Source: Streptomyces hawaiiensis
GTDB taxonomy: Bacteria > Actinomycetota > Actinomycetes > Streptomycetales > Streptomycetaceae
Direction of reading: 5' to 3'
Length of the DNA stretch: 64,000 nt
Assembly (NCBI RefSeq): GCF_004803895.1
Contig: NZ_CP021978.1
Location: 7,998,001-8,062,000, forward strand
The notes below the pieces were generated by a model. It was not told the DNA's origin. It made no database searches and was given only the letters and a program-made list of their open reading frames with translations. Each line of letters opens with the position of its first letter. Position 1 is the first letter of the stretch. Below, piece after piece: positions 41,726 to 50,283 of this stretch. Position numbers and translations under genes: made by a program.

Positions 41726-42691
41726 ATGAGCAATCTAGAGCGCGAGGCGGCCCCCTCCTTGTGCGGTGGCCGTGGCTTCGTGGTGGCGGAGCCGGTGCGG
41801 GAACTCCTCAGCCCTCGCCAGGTCAGGCTGGGCGAGTCCAGTGAGGTCCGCCGGCTGCTGCCCAACCTCGGCCGCCGGATGGTCGGGGCTTGGTGCTTCG
41901 TCGACCACTACGGTCCCGACGACATCGCCAACGAGCCCGGCATGCAGGTGCCGCCGCATCCCCACATGGGTCTGCAGACCGTGAGCTGGCTGCACGAGGG
42001 AGAGGTGCTGCACCGTGACTCCACCGGCAGCCTCCAGACGATCCGCCCGCGCGAACTCGGCCTGATGACCTCCGGCCGGGCCATCAGCCACTCGGAGGAG
42101 AGCCCGCGCTCGCACGCCCGCTTCCTGCACGGCGCGCAGCTCTGGGTCGCCCTCCCCGACAGTTACCGTCACACCGAGCCGCGCTTCGAACACCACGCCG
42201 ATCTGCCGGTCGTCACGGCACCCGGCGTCACGGCCACGCTGATCCTCGGCGGCCTCGACGGCGCGACCTCACCCGGCACCGCGTACACCCCGATCGTCGG
42301 CGCCGACCTGGCCCTGACGCGAGGGGCGGACGTACGCCTCCCCCTGGAACCGGACTTCGAGTACGCCGTCCTGTCCATGTCCGGCGAGGCCCACGTCGAC
42401 GGCGTCCCGGTCCTGCCCGGCTCCATGCTCTACCTCGGCTGCGGCCGCAGCGAACTGCCCCTGCGGGCGGAGTCGGAGGCGGGCCTGATGCTCCTGGGCG
42501 GCGAACCGTTCGAGGAGGAGCTGATCATGTTCTGGAACTGGATCGGACGGTCGCAGGAGGAGATCGTACAGGCTCGTCAGGGCTGGATGGAAGGGACACG
42601 GTTCGGCGAGGTGAAGGGCTACGACGGCGCTCCGCTGCCTGCTCCTGCGCTGCCTCCAGTGCCGCTTAAGCCGCGCGGAAGGGCTCGCTGA
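41726..42691 (+). CDS. Pirin family protein
   Basis: 321 residues, bicupin. N-terminal cupin: VGAWCFVDHYGPDD, VPPHPHMGLQTVSWLHEGEVLHRDSTGS, SGRAISHSEES, FLHGAQLWVALP; the HPH...E...H metal ligands are intact. The C-terminal FEEELIMFWNWIGRSQEEIVQARQGWMEG is typical of the actinobacterial branch. Pirins bind Fe and act as quercetin-2,3-dioxygenase-like enzymes or redox co-regulators. It is divergent from the broken MarR genes, so MarR control may have been lost. Confidence 0.92.
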   Translation: MSNLEREAAPSLCGGRGFVVAEPVRELLSPRQVRLGESSEVRRLLPNLGRRMVGAWCFVDHYGPDDIANEPGMQVPPHPHMGLQTVSWLHEGEVLHRDSTGSLQTIRPRELGLMTSGRAISHSEESPRSHARFLHGAQLWVALPDSYRHTEPRFEHHADLPVVTAPGVTATLILGGLDGATSPGTAYTPIVGADLALTRGADVRLPLEPDFEYAVLSMSGEAHVDGVPVLPGSMLYLGCGRSELPLRAESEAGLMLLGGEPFEEELIMFWNWIGRSQEEIVQARQGWMEGTRFGEVKGYDGAPLPAPALPPVPLKPRGRAR

Positions 42692-42927
42692 CCTGTAGGA
42701 ACTGACAGAGACTCAGCTGTCCCCGGGACACCAGAAGGGCCTGACCGAGTTTCGTTACGTCGCGTAGTCATGTGCCGATGAGGGTGGCTGCGCCGGTAGA
42801 CGTAGAACAGGGCCGGCGGGGGAGAAGCGCCGTGGGCAGCCGCGCGGCGCGTTCTCCCCAAGGGGCCAGAACGGCCGTTCCGCCGCGTTCGCGGTGCGAA
42901 TTCAGGTTGGCGCGTCCGGCCCGACTT

Positions 42928-43119
42928 CTACAGCCAGTCCCGCTTCTTGAAGACCACGTTCAGGCTCGAACACACCACCGCCGTCAGCAGGATCGCGAAC
43001 GGACAGCCGTACACCCAGTGCAGCTCCGGCATGAGGTCGAAGTTCATGCCGTAGATCGTTCCCACGAGGGTGGGTGCAAGGAGAATGGCCGCCCACGAGG
43101 CGATCTTCTTGAGTGTCGC
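42928..43119 (-). pseudogene. CorA magnesium channel C-terminal fragment
   Basis: About 63 codons read LKKIASWAAILLAPTLVGTIYGMNFDLMPELHW, FAILLTAVVCSSLNVVFKKRDWL, then TAG at 42928. The GMN signature and both C-terminal helices of CorA are present. The ~260-residue cytoplasmic part is missing and no start codon is usable. A truncated remnant. Confidence 0.85.
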
Positions 43120-43163
43120 GGAGCCACCGCCCGTCAGCGACCAGGCGGTCCTCCCGATCCCAG

Positions 43164-43292
43164 CCGGTCGCGCTGCTCGAGGAACTCGTCGACCGGACCC
43201 TGGCCGCGGCGCGGGACGCAGGGACGGAGAACGCCATCGAGTGGATGAACCGCAACGGTCCCGACAGGCTCACCGGCGCCTTCCGACGCTGA
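43164..43292 (+). other. Possible C-terminal coding remnant
   Basis: 43 codons read PVALLEELVDRTLAAARDAG...EWMNRNGPDRLTGAFRR then stop. Composition looks coding, but there is no start and no family I recognise. Together with the CorA scrap it suggests a deletion scar. Confidence 0.3.
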
Positions 43293-43380
43293 CCCATCCG
43301 GCGGGAGCTGCAGGGTGCATCGCTGGAACACCCGGCACCCCGCTTCGAAAAATCTCTTGCACGACAAGGTGAAATTTCGT

Positions 43381-43407
43381 GCGTTCGTGATAATTATTTG
43401 CGAACGC
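43381..43407. promoter_or_regulatory. AT-rich operator motif, copy A (fucosidase)
   Basis: Arms GCGTTCG (43381-43387) and CGAACGC (43401-43407) around the palindromic ATAATTAT. The core TTCGTGATAATTATTTGC recurs with variations at 54587 and 59412, and more weakly at 48143, upstream of other genes of the locus. 156 bp before the fucosidase start. Confidence 0.75.
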
Positions 43408-43562
43408 TGGGTGATGCCTGGTCCCTCCGGCCTCCCGTCAGTACCCGTCTCACCGTGTGGAGGCCGACCGGTCACGAGCGACCGGCGCCCTGGGGGCCCG
43501 GTCGGCATCCGCCCAGCGTCCTGCTCGTCCATTGTCGTCGTGCTTCAGATCAGGGATGCCTC

Positions 43563-45794
43563 ATGCCGAGTTCCGTCAACAGACGTCAGTTCCTGGCCGG
43601 CGCAACGGCCGTCGCTGCCACTGCCCTTGCCGGAGGCGTGCTCTCCGCCGGCCGCGCTCGGGCGGTGGCGAACACCTACACCCCCGACTGGAGCTCGGTC
43701 GGTCAGCACAAGCCGGCTCCGGAGTGGTTCCAGGACGCTAAGTTCGGCATCTATTTCCACTGGGGTGTCTTCAGCGTCCCCGCCTACGGCAGCGAGTGGT
43801 ACCCGCGGACCATGTACAAGGCCGGCAACCCGACCAACACCTACCATGCCGGTAAGTACGGGCCCCCGACGGAGTGGCAGTACCACAACTTCATCAACGG
43901 GGCGCCGGACCTGGTGGGTAACCATGTCCAGTTCGCGCCGAAGCTGAAGTCGGCGGGAGGCGCGTTCGATCCCCATGAGTGGGCCCAGCTGTTCGTCGAC
44001 GCCGGCGCCAAGTTCGCGGGTCCGGTCGCCGAGCACCATGACGGCTACTCCATGTGGGACAGCCAGGTCAACGAGTGGAACTCGGTGGACAAGGGGCCGA
44101 AGCTCGACCTCCTGAACCTCTTCACCACGGCGATCCGCGGCAAGGGTCTGAAGCTTCTGGTCGCCATGCACCACGCGTACAACTACAGGGGCTTCTTCGA
44201 GTTCGCCCCCGCGCAGACGGACCCCAGCCTGAAGAAGTTGTACGGCCGGCTGAGCGCCACGGAGGAGAACCAGCTCTGGTACGACAAGCTCAAGGAGGTC
44301 ATCGACCGCTCCCAGCCCGACATCCTCTGGCAGGACTTCGCGCTCAGCGGGGTCGACGAGACCAAGCGTCTCGAGTTCCTGTCGTACTACTACAACCAGG
44401 CCGCCGGCTGGGGCCGTGAGGTCGTCGCCACCTACAAGGACGGACTGAACCAGGGGGGAGCGGTCTTCGACTACGAGCGCGGAGGCCCGATCGACATCAC
44501 CACCCCTTACTGGCTCACCGACGACAGCGTCTCCAGCAGCAGTTGGTGCTACACCCAGGGAATCGGTTACTACACCACCAAGCAGGTCCTGCACGCGCTC
44601 CTCGACCGCGTCAGCAAGAACGGCAACATGCTCCTGAACATCGCGCCGATGGCCGATGGCACCATCCCCCAGGGGCAGAAGAACATCCTGCTCGGCATAG
44701 GCGACCACCTCAAGCGCTTCGGGGAGTCGGTGTACGCCACGAGGGCCTGGACGGCGTACGGCGAAGGCCCGACGCTCATGGGCGGCGGTACGTTCACCTC
44801 GCCCACGGCCGGCACCACACAGGACATCCGCTTCACCCGGAACAAGGCGAACAACGTCCTCTACGCAACGGTCCTGGGGTGGCCGGGCGCGGCACTCACC
44901 ATCAAGTCGCTCAACTCCGACCGCATCAACATGTCCCCGCTCGTCTCGGCACAGCTGCTCGGCTCGACCGCAGGCACCTACATCAGCCTGGCGAAGCCCA
45001 CCCAGGACGCCTCCGGACTCAAGGTCACCCTGCCGTCCACCGCGCCGTACACGGCCAACGCGTACGTGGTGAAGCTGACGTTCTCCGGTGCCATTCCCCC
45101 GCTCAGGCGGATGTCCGGAGCCGTCGGTTTCCAGGAGGCCGGCTATGTCGGCACCCCGGCGGGCCTCGCCGTCGGCGAATACACGGCACAGAAGCTGGCT
45201 TCCGTCGGTTTGCCCGCGGCCAGCCTCTCCTCCCTCTGGCTGGCTCGCGGCTACCGTCTCATCGGTTACGCCGGTGACAACTTCTCGGGCTCGGCGTGGA
45301 CCTTCACGATCGATCACAGCGACATGAGGACGACGGGCACCAACGACACGGTGACCTCACTGAAGGTGCAGTTCTCCCCGACGGCCTATTTCCGCATCGA
45401 GAACCTCACCAACCGCCTGGCGGTGGACAGCGGGGGCGTCGTGGCCTCCGGTTCCTCCCTCAAGCAATGGACGTGGAACGGCAGCACCCACCTGCAGTGG
45501 CAGCTGGTCGCCGTCGGCAACGGTGCGTACAAGATCGTGAACCGAGCCAACGGAATGGTCGCCGACGGCTGGAACGCCACAGCCGACGACTCCGCCGTGA
45601 AGCAAGCGGCCTGGAACGGGGCCGCCAGCCAGCAGTGGACGATCGAATCCGTAGGGGACGGCCTCTTCACGATCGCCAACCGCGCCACGGGCCTGCGCCT
45701 CGACGGAAACGGCAAGGCCGCCTCCGGATCGGTCCTCATTCAGCGGAAGCAGGAGGAGACCACGGACCAGATCTGGGTTCTCACGGCACTCTGA
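43563..45794 (+). CDS. Secreted alpha-L-fucosidase, GH29, with crystallin-like and ricin-B lectin modules
   Basis: 743 residues. Tat signal (NRRQFLAGATAVAATALAGG). GH29 catalytic domain ~40-440: WFQDAKFGIYFHWGVFSVPAYGSEWY, AEHHDGYSMWDS, nucleophile Asp258 in ILWQDFALSG, DDSVSSSSWCYTQ, NGNMLLNIAPMADG. Then a beta-sandwich, a beta/gamma-crystallin-like module (~515-605: SLWLARGYRLIGYAGDNFSGSAWTF) and a C-terminal ricin-B trefoil (~610-743 with LQWQL, QQWTI, DQIWVL). It releases alpha-linked L-fucose outside the cell. AGGGA is six bases before ATG. Motif copy A lies upstream. Confidence 0.95.
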   Translation: MPSSVNRRQFLAGATAVAATALAGGVLSAGRARAVANTYTPDWSSVGQHKPAPEWFQDAKFGIYFHWGVFSVPAYGSEWYPRTMYKAGNPTNTYHAGKYGPPTEWQYHNFINGAPDLVGNHVQFAPKLKSAGGAFDPHEWAQLFVDAGAKFAGPVAEHHDGYSMWDSQVNEWNSVDKGPKLDLLNLFTTAIRGKGLKLLVAMHHAYNYRGFFEFAPAQTDPSLKKLYGRLSATEENQLWYDKLKEVIDRSQPDILWQDFALSGVDETKRLEFLSYYYNQAAGWGREVVATYKDGLNQGGAVFDYERGGPIDITTPYWLTDDSVSSSSWCYTQGIGYYTTKQVLHALLDRVSKNGNMLLNIAPMADGTIPQGQKNILLGIGDHLKRFGESVYATRAWTAYGEGPTLMGGGTFTSPTAGTTQDIRFTRNKANNVLYATVLGWPGAALTIKSLNSDRINMSPLVSAQLLGSTAGTYISLAKPTQDASGLKVTLPSTAPYTANAYVVKLTFSGAIPPLRRMSGAVGFQEAGYVGTPAGLAVGEYTAQKLASVGLPAASLSSLWLARGYRLIGYAGDNFSGSAWTFTIDHSDMRTTGTNDTVTSLKVQFSPTAYFRIENLTNRLAVDSGGVVASGSSLKQWTWNGSTHLQWQLVAVGNGAYKIVNRANGMVADGWNATADDSAVKQAAWNGAASQQWTIESVGDGLFTIANRATGLRLDGNGKAASGSVLIQRKQEETTDQIWVLTAL

Positions 45795-45894
45795 GCGCGC
45801 AGCGCAAGCCCGGGGCAAAGGGCGCGTCCGTCGGCGGGGAACTACTCATGACTCATGAGCGCCACGGACGCCTTCCCCCAAAGAAGCGCCGGCC

Positions 45895-46878
45895 CTGAAC
45901 TGGGGAGTGATAGCCCCGGGGTGGATCGCAGGCTATTGCGTCGAGGCGCTGCAGACGTAAACCCAGCAGCGGGTGGTGGCGGTCGGGTCGCGCGACGCCG
46001 AGCGGGCCCTCACCTTTGCGGACCGGTACGGCATCCCGGCGGCCTACGGCAGCTACGAGGAACTTCTCGCCGACGACGACGTGGACATCGTCTACATCGC
46101 GTCGCCGCATTCCGGTCACCACGATCAGGCCTTGCAGGCGATCGAGGCCGGCCGACACGTGCTGCTGGAAAAGGCGTTCACCCGAAACGCTCGCGAGGCC
46201 GCGCACGTGATCGAGGCCGCCCGGGAGCGGGGCGTGTTCCTCATGGAGGCGATGTGGACGCGCTTCCTACCGCACATCGACGCCGTACGCCAGGTCCTCG
46301 AGTCGGGGCTGCTCGGTGAGGTGCAGACGGTCATGGCCGACCACGTTCTGCCCGGGAAGCCGAACCCGACGCACCGTCACTTCGACCCCGACCAGGCCGG
46401 CGGCGCCCTGCTCGACCTGGGCGTCTACCCGGTTGCCTTCGCCCACAGGGTGCTGCGCCCCTTCGCGTCCGTTACTGCCGTGGGTACGAAGGCTTTCACC
46501 GGCGTCGACGGGCAGGCCTCGATCATCGTCACGGGTGAGTCGGGGGTGCACGGCGTGTTGAACACGTCGCTCTTCGCCCGCACTCCGACGAAGGCGTCGA
46601 TCTCGGGTACACGTGCTCGCTTGGAAATCGATGGCCACTTCTACGCACCGGCGGCCGTGCACCTCATCAGCCCCGACCACGAGATGCTCGACACCTTCAC
46701 TCCCGAGCTGATCGAGGGCGGGCTGTGCTACGAGGCTGCCGAAGCGGCCCGCTGCATCGCCGCCGGCCGACGTCGACGCCGACCCGACCGCGGTACGACG
46801 GTGAGCGTCCACAGCTCGTGGGATGGGGGAGTGCGGGACTGGACCGTCCAGGGTTCGCCAGGTGGTGATCCAGTGTGA
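45895..46878 (+). pseudogene. Gfo/Idh/MocA oxidoreductase disrupted by a stop codon
   Basis: The N-terminal coding (LNWGVIAPGWIAGYCVEALQT) is cut by an in-frame TAA at 45958-45960 and no in-frame start precedes it. Reading continues TQQRVVAVGSRDAERALTFADRYGIPAAYGSYEELLADDDVDIVYIASPHSGHHDQALQAIEAGRHVLLEKAFTRN, clearly NAD-dependent sugar dehydrogenase, with HPD-type centre GGALLDLGVYPVAF. GTG 45973 could start a protein, but without the GxGxxG loop. The C-terminus after CIAAGRRRRRPDRG also departs from the family, suggesting a second frameshift. An intact ancestor would fit the sugar locus. Confidence 0.8.
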
Positions 46879-46989
46879 GGGCGCTGATCGAGGTCCGTGC
46901 GTTCGCGCCCGCGGCGCGCCCTCCGCCCTACCGGAGCTGCGCCCCGTGACGGCCGGTGTCGGCGGCAGCACATTCGTCGGGCCTGTGGG

Positions 46990-47446
46990 CTGGAGAGCAT
47001 CACCCAGTGTCTGCGGGAGGCGCAGTCCGGCAAGGCGTCGAGCGTGCTCGTCCAGCCCAGCGGGTATCAGGTGCCCCTGGGCCGGTATCCACTGCTGGAG
47101 GGGCGGGGGAGCCTCGACGGGCAGCCGCCCGCTACGCCCAGGCCCGCGACCTGTTCGCGGGCCTGGGAGCCCAGCCGTTCCTCCCGCGGTACCGCGAGGA
47201 CTTCGCGGACCACCCCCCTTGCGCCACCGTGCGGGTGGCGTCTCCGTCCCGGAGCTGATCGACCGCGAGCGCGACATAGCCCAGCTCATCGGCGGTGGGC
47301 TCACCAACGGGGAGATCGCCGCACGGCCGTTCGTGAGCAGGAAGACGGTGGGGTACCACCTCAGCCACATCTGCCAAGAACTGTCCCTCTTCGGGCGCCG
47401 CGAGCTCCGCAACTTGGTCCAGCAGGACAGTGCCTTCCTCGGGTGA
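46990..47446 (+). pseudogene. LuxR-family regulator remnant
   Basis: The end (about 47255-47446) reads ELIDRERDIAQLIGGGLTNGEIAARPFVSRKTVGYHLSHICQELSLFGRRELRNLVQQ, a LuxR C-terminal HTH of the large ATP-binding (LAL) type. In another frame just before (about 47125-47215), RYAQARDLFAGLGAQPFLPRYREDFADH matches the preceding helical-repeat region. The frames disagree and the rest of the ~900-residue protein is absent. A decayed fragment. Confidence 0.7.
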
Positions 47447-47660
47447 GGGGCGCGAGCCGCCAGTGACCGTGGGCGGCCAGAGGTGAGCAGGAGCCTCGAC
47501 GAACACTCGGCGTGCCCGGCCGGGCACAGGGCGGTGACTCGAGGGCCGGCGGCCCAGGCTAGGGACTTTCCCTGGGGACCCGAGGCCGAAGTCGGAGTTC
47601 TCATAGATCACATAGCTCGTAAGAGGTACGGCTCCAGGGAAGGTCGTCGAGGTGATCGCC

Positions 47661-48137
47661 ATGTACGTCACGGACACCGGCAGGACCAGTGATCATGGCG
47701 CGAGGCATGCCGAAGAGGGTGTTCGTCGTCTCGCCGAGCAGTTCCGCCACCCCGGGGCGGCAGACGTGATCCGCCCGCTCGATCACTCCGCGGAGGCCGT
47801 TGCCACGGCCCGGCGCATGGTGGAGGGATTGCTGGGTCGCCTGAAGGTCGCCGAGGTCGACACGGTGGTGCTCGTCGTCTCCGAACTGGTGACCAACGCT
47901 ATCGAGCACGCTCTGCCTCCACTGGCCCTGCACCTGCGTCGTGATCCGATCGCGCAGCAGGTGTGGGTGGGAGTCTCCGACGGCGGACCCGCGTCGCACC
48001 ACGGTCCGTGGACCACCTCATGCACTGATGACGAGCACGGCAGGGGCCTCGGAATCGTCGAGGCGCTCACCGACGGCCAGGGCACGCTCATTCGTGCGGA
48101 CGGCATGGCCACGCATTGGGTCACCGTCTCCACGTGA
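47661..48137 (+). CDS. RsbW/SpoIIAB-like ATP-binding regulatory protein
   Basis: 158 residues from ATG 47661 (GAGG seven bases away; GTG 47652 is possible). GHKL ATPase boxes: N box VVLVVSELVTNAIEHA, G1 VGVSDGGPA, G2 EHGRGLGIVEALTDG, then THWVTV. Such stand-alone histidine-kinase-like ATPases are anti-sigma factors or their relatives, very abundant in Streptomyces. No sigma factor or anti-anti-sigma gene is adjacent. It sits between decayed genes and the ABC operon and looks intact. Confidence 0.87.
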   Translation: MYVTDTGRTSDHGARHAEEGVRRLAEQFRHPGAADVIRPLDHSAEAVATARRMVEGLLGRLKVAEVDTVVLVVSELVTNAIEHALPPLALHLRRDPIAQQVWVGVSDGGPASHHGPWTTSCTDDEHGRGLGIVEALTDGQGTLIRADGMATHWVTVST

Positions 48138-48142
48138 GCGGG

Positions 48143-48206
48143 CACGTGAAAAAAATTATCCGTAGGGCTATGCAGATGAAGTGTCTGCGAAATAAATTTG
48201 AATCCC
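48143..48206. promoter_or_regulatory. AT-rich motif copies B upstream of ABC operon
   Basis: GTGAAAAAAATTATCCGT (from 48147) and GCGAAATAAATTTGAATC (from 48187) resemble the reverse complement of motif A (GCAAATAATTATCACG core). They occupy the 130-bp gap before the permease genes. The match is weaker than for copies A, C and D. Confidence 0.5.
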
Positions 48207-48269
48207 TTCGGTTGGTCGGCGCAACGCCAGGTCCCTGCCGTCGTGCGTCTCAGCAGCTCTGGAGTTCCT

Positions 48270-49187
48270 ATGAAGAAGTCGGGCCCATCAGCCCTCGGGG
48301 TGCCCGCGGCCGCGCGGCAGCCCTTGCGGCGACGGCTCACCGGGTGGGCGTTCGTCCTGCCTTTCACGGCGCCGTTCCTGCTCGCCGTCGTCGCGCCGAT
48401 CCTCTACACCCTCGGTCTGAGCCTGTTCCAGGAGCGCCTCATCGGTGGAGTGTCGTTCGTGGGGTTGGACAACTATCGCGACCAGCTCAGCGATCCCCAG
48501 TTCTGGGCCGCGGTCGCCCGGGTCGGCCTCTACCTGCTGATCCAGGTGCCGCTGATGATGCTCCTGGCGCTGGCCGCGGCCCTGGCGATCGACAGCGTCA
48601 AGCTGTACGCACCGGCGATCTTCCGGCTCGGCATCTTCCTTCCCTATGCCGTGCCGGGTGTGGTGGCCACCCTGCTGTGGGGTTACATCTACGGAACCCA
48701 GTTCGGCCTGGTCGGGGACGTCGAGCAATACCTCGGCATCGCGCTGCCGGACCCCCTGTCCAGCACCCTGGTCATTCCGTCCATCGGCAACATCGTGCTG
48801 TGGCTCTACGTCGGCTACAACATGCTCGTCATCTACGCCGCGCTCCAGGCGATCCCCTCCGAGGTCTTCGAAGCGGCCAAGCTCGACGGGGCCAGGACCT
48901 GGCACGTCATCGTCCACGTCAAGCTGCCGGCCATCCGCTCCACGGTGGCGGTCACCACGATGTTCTCCGTCATCGGCGGATTCCAGCTCTTCAACGAGCC
49001 CAACATTCTGCGAGGACTGGTGCCCAACGTCATCACGAGTGACTTCACGCCCAACATGTACGCGTACAGCCTCTCCTTCGCCGGACAGCAGTACAACGCC
49101 GCCGCCACCGTCGCGGTGATCATGGGCGTCGTCACCGGCGTGTTCGCGTTCGTCGTGCAGCGGCGCGGCATGAGGGGAGTGGCGTGA
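48270..49187 (+). CDS. ABC sugar transporter permease (MalF type)
   Basis: 305 residues with six membrane helices, first at ~25-50 (GWAFVLPFTAPFLLAVVAPILYTLGLSLF). The EAA loop reads YAALQAIPSEVFEAAKLDGARTWHVIVHVKLPAIRSTVAVTT. CUT1-family partner of the next gene; together they form the membrane channel of an oligosaccharide importer. ATG 48270 follows GGAG. Its stop overlaps the next start. No ATPase gene is present, as usual in Streptomyces where MsiK serves many CUT1 systems. Confidence 0.93.
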   Translation: MKKSGPSALGVPAAARQPLRRRLTGWAFVLPFTAPFLLAVVAPILYTLGLSLFQERLIGGVSFVGLDNYRDQLSDPQFWAAVARVGLYLLIQVPLMMLLALAAALAIDSVKLYAPAIFRLGIFLPYAVPGVVATLLWGYIYGTQFGLVGDVEQYLGIALPDPLSSTLVIPSIGNIVLWLYVGYNMLVIYAALQAIPSEVFEAAKLDGARTWHVIVHVKLPAIRSTVAVTTMFSVIGGFQLFNEPNILRGLVPNVITSDFTPNMYAYSLSFAGQQYNAAATVAVIMGVVTGVFAFVVQRRGMRGVA

Positions 49188-50155
49188 TGCTCACCGCGAA
49201 CCCGAACCCGAACCCGGTCCACACCGAGGCCGCCCACGCGGCGCCCGACAGTCGGCGCACCCAGCCACCGGCCCGCCGCGTCAGGCGCCGGCAGCCCGAC
49301 GGCGGATCGAAGAAGCCGCGCCGCTCGGTCCTGCTGACCGTGCTGATGACGCTTCCGCTCCTCTACAGCCTGATGCCGCTCGTCTGGCTCGCGATCAACT
49401 CGACCAAGTCACGCGAGCAGCTCTTCTCCACGTTCGGGCTCTGGTTCGGCGACGACTTCGCCCTGTGGGACAACATCGTCGGTGTCCTCACGTACAACGA
49501 CGGCATCTACCTACGGTGGCTCGCCAACACGGTGCTGTACGTGGCGGTCGGCGCCATCGGGGCGACCCTCCTGGCGGCACTCGCCGGATACGGACTGGCC
49601 AAGTACGAGTTTCCCGGCCGGCGCGCCTTCCTGGCCGTCGTCGTGGGAGCCGTCGCCGTACCGAGCACGGCACTGGCGGTGCCCGCCTTCCTGCTCTTCG
49701 GCGAACTCGGCCTGACGAACACGCCCTGGGCGGTCCTGATCCCGCTCCTTGTCACCCCGTTCGGCCTGTTCCTCCTGTACAGCTACGCCAACGAGGCCGT
49801 ACCGAACGAGATCCTCGACGCCGCCCGCGTCGACGGCGCGGGCGAGTTCCGCATCTTCTTCACCATGGCGCTGCGCCTGCTCTCCCCCGCGCTCGTCTCC
49901 ATCTTCCTGCTGGAAGTGGTGAGCGCCTGGAACAACTACTTCCTGCCGCTCATCATGCTCAACGACCCCTCGTGGTTCCCGATGACCGTCGGCCTGAACC
50001 AGTGGAACAACCAGGCGGCCACCGCCGACGGCGAGGTCATCACCCACCTCGTCATCACGGGCTCGTTCCTGACCATCATCCCGCTGATCATCATCTTCCT
50101 CGTTCTTCAGCGCTTCTGGCGCTCCGGCCTGGCCGCCGGCAGCACGAAGGGCTGA
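49187..50155 (+). CDS. ABC sugar transporter permease (MalG type)
   Basis: 322 residues. A ~45-residue hydrophilic basic N-terminus, then six helices (VLLTVLMTLPLLYSLMPLVWLAI...). EAA loop: SYANEAVPNEILDAARVDGAGEFRIFFTMALRLLSPALVS. The end, IPLIIIFLVLQRFWRSGLAAGSTKG, is the standard MalG C-terminus that contacts the ATPase. Start ATG 49187 lies on the upstream stop. Confidence 0.93.
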   Translation: MLTANPNPNPVHTEAAHAAPDSRRTQPPARRVRRRQPDGGSKKPRRSVLLTVLMTLPLLYSLMPLVWLAINSTKSREQLFSTFGLWFGDDFALWDNIVGVLTYNDGIYLRWLANTVLYVAVGAIGATLLAALAGYGLAKYEFPGRRAFLAVVVGAVAVPSTALAVPAFLLFGELGLTNTPWAVLIPLLVTPFGLFLLYSYANEAVPNEILDAARVDGAGEFRIFFTMALRLLSPALVSIFLLEVVSAWNNYFLPLIMLNDPSWFPMTVGLNQWNNQAATADGEVITHLVITGSFLTIIPLIIIFLVLQRFWRSGLAAGSTKG

Positions 50156-50283
50156 CGCCGGAGCGACGGCACACTCCGCCATCGCCACCCGGTCTCCTCT
50201 CACCCCTCGCAGTGCCTTGTGACACCTACACCCCGGAAAGAGCTTCGTCCGGGCGCTCCAGCTCCATGGAAAGGGACATCCCC

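Noticed and set aside
47483..47650. Short frame before the anti-sigma-like ATPase
   Set aside because: No homology recalled and poor coding composition; probably a promoter region.
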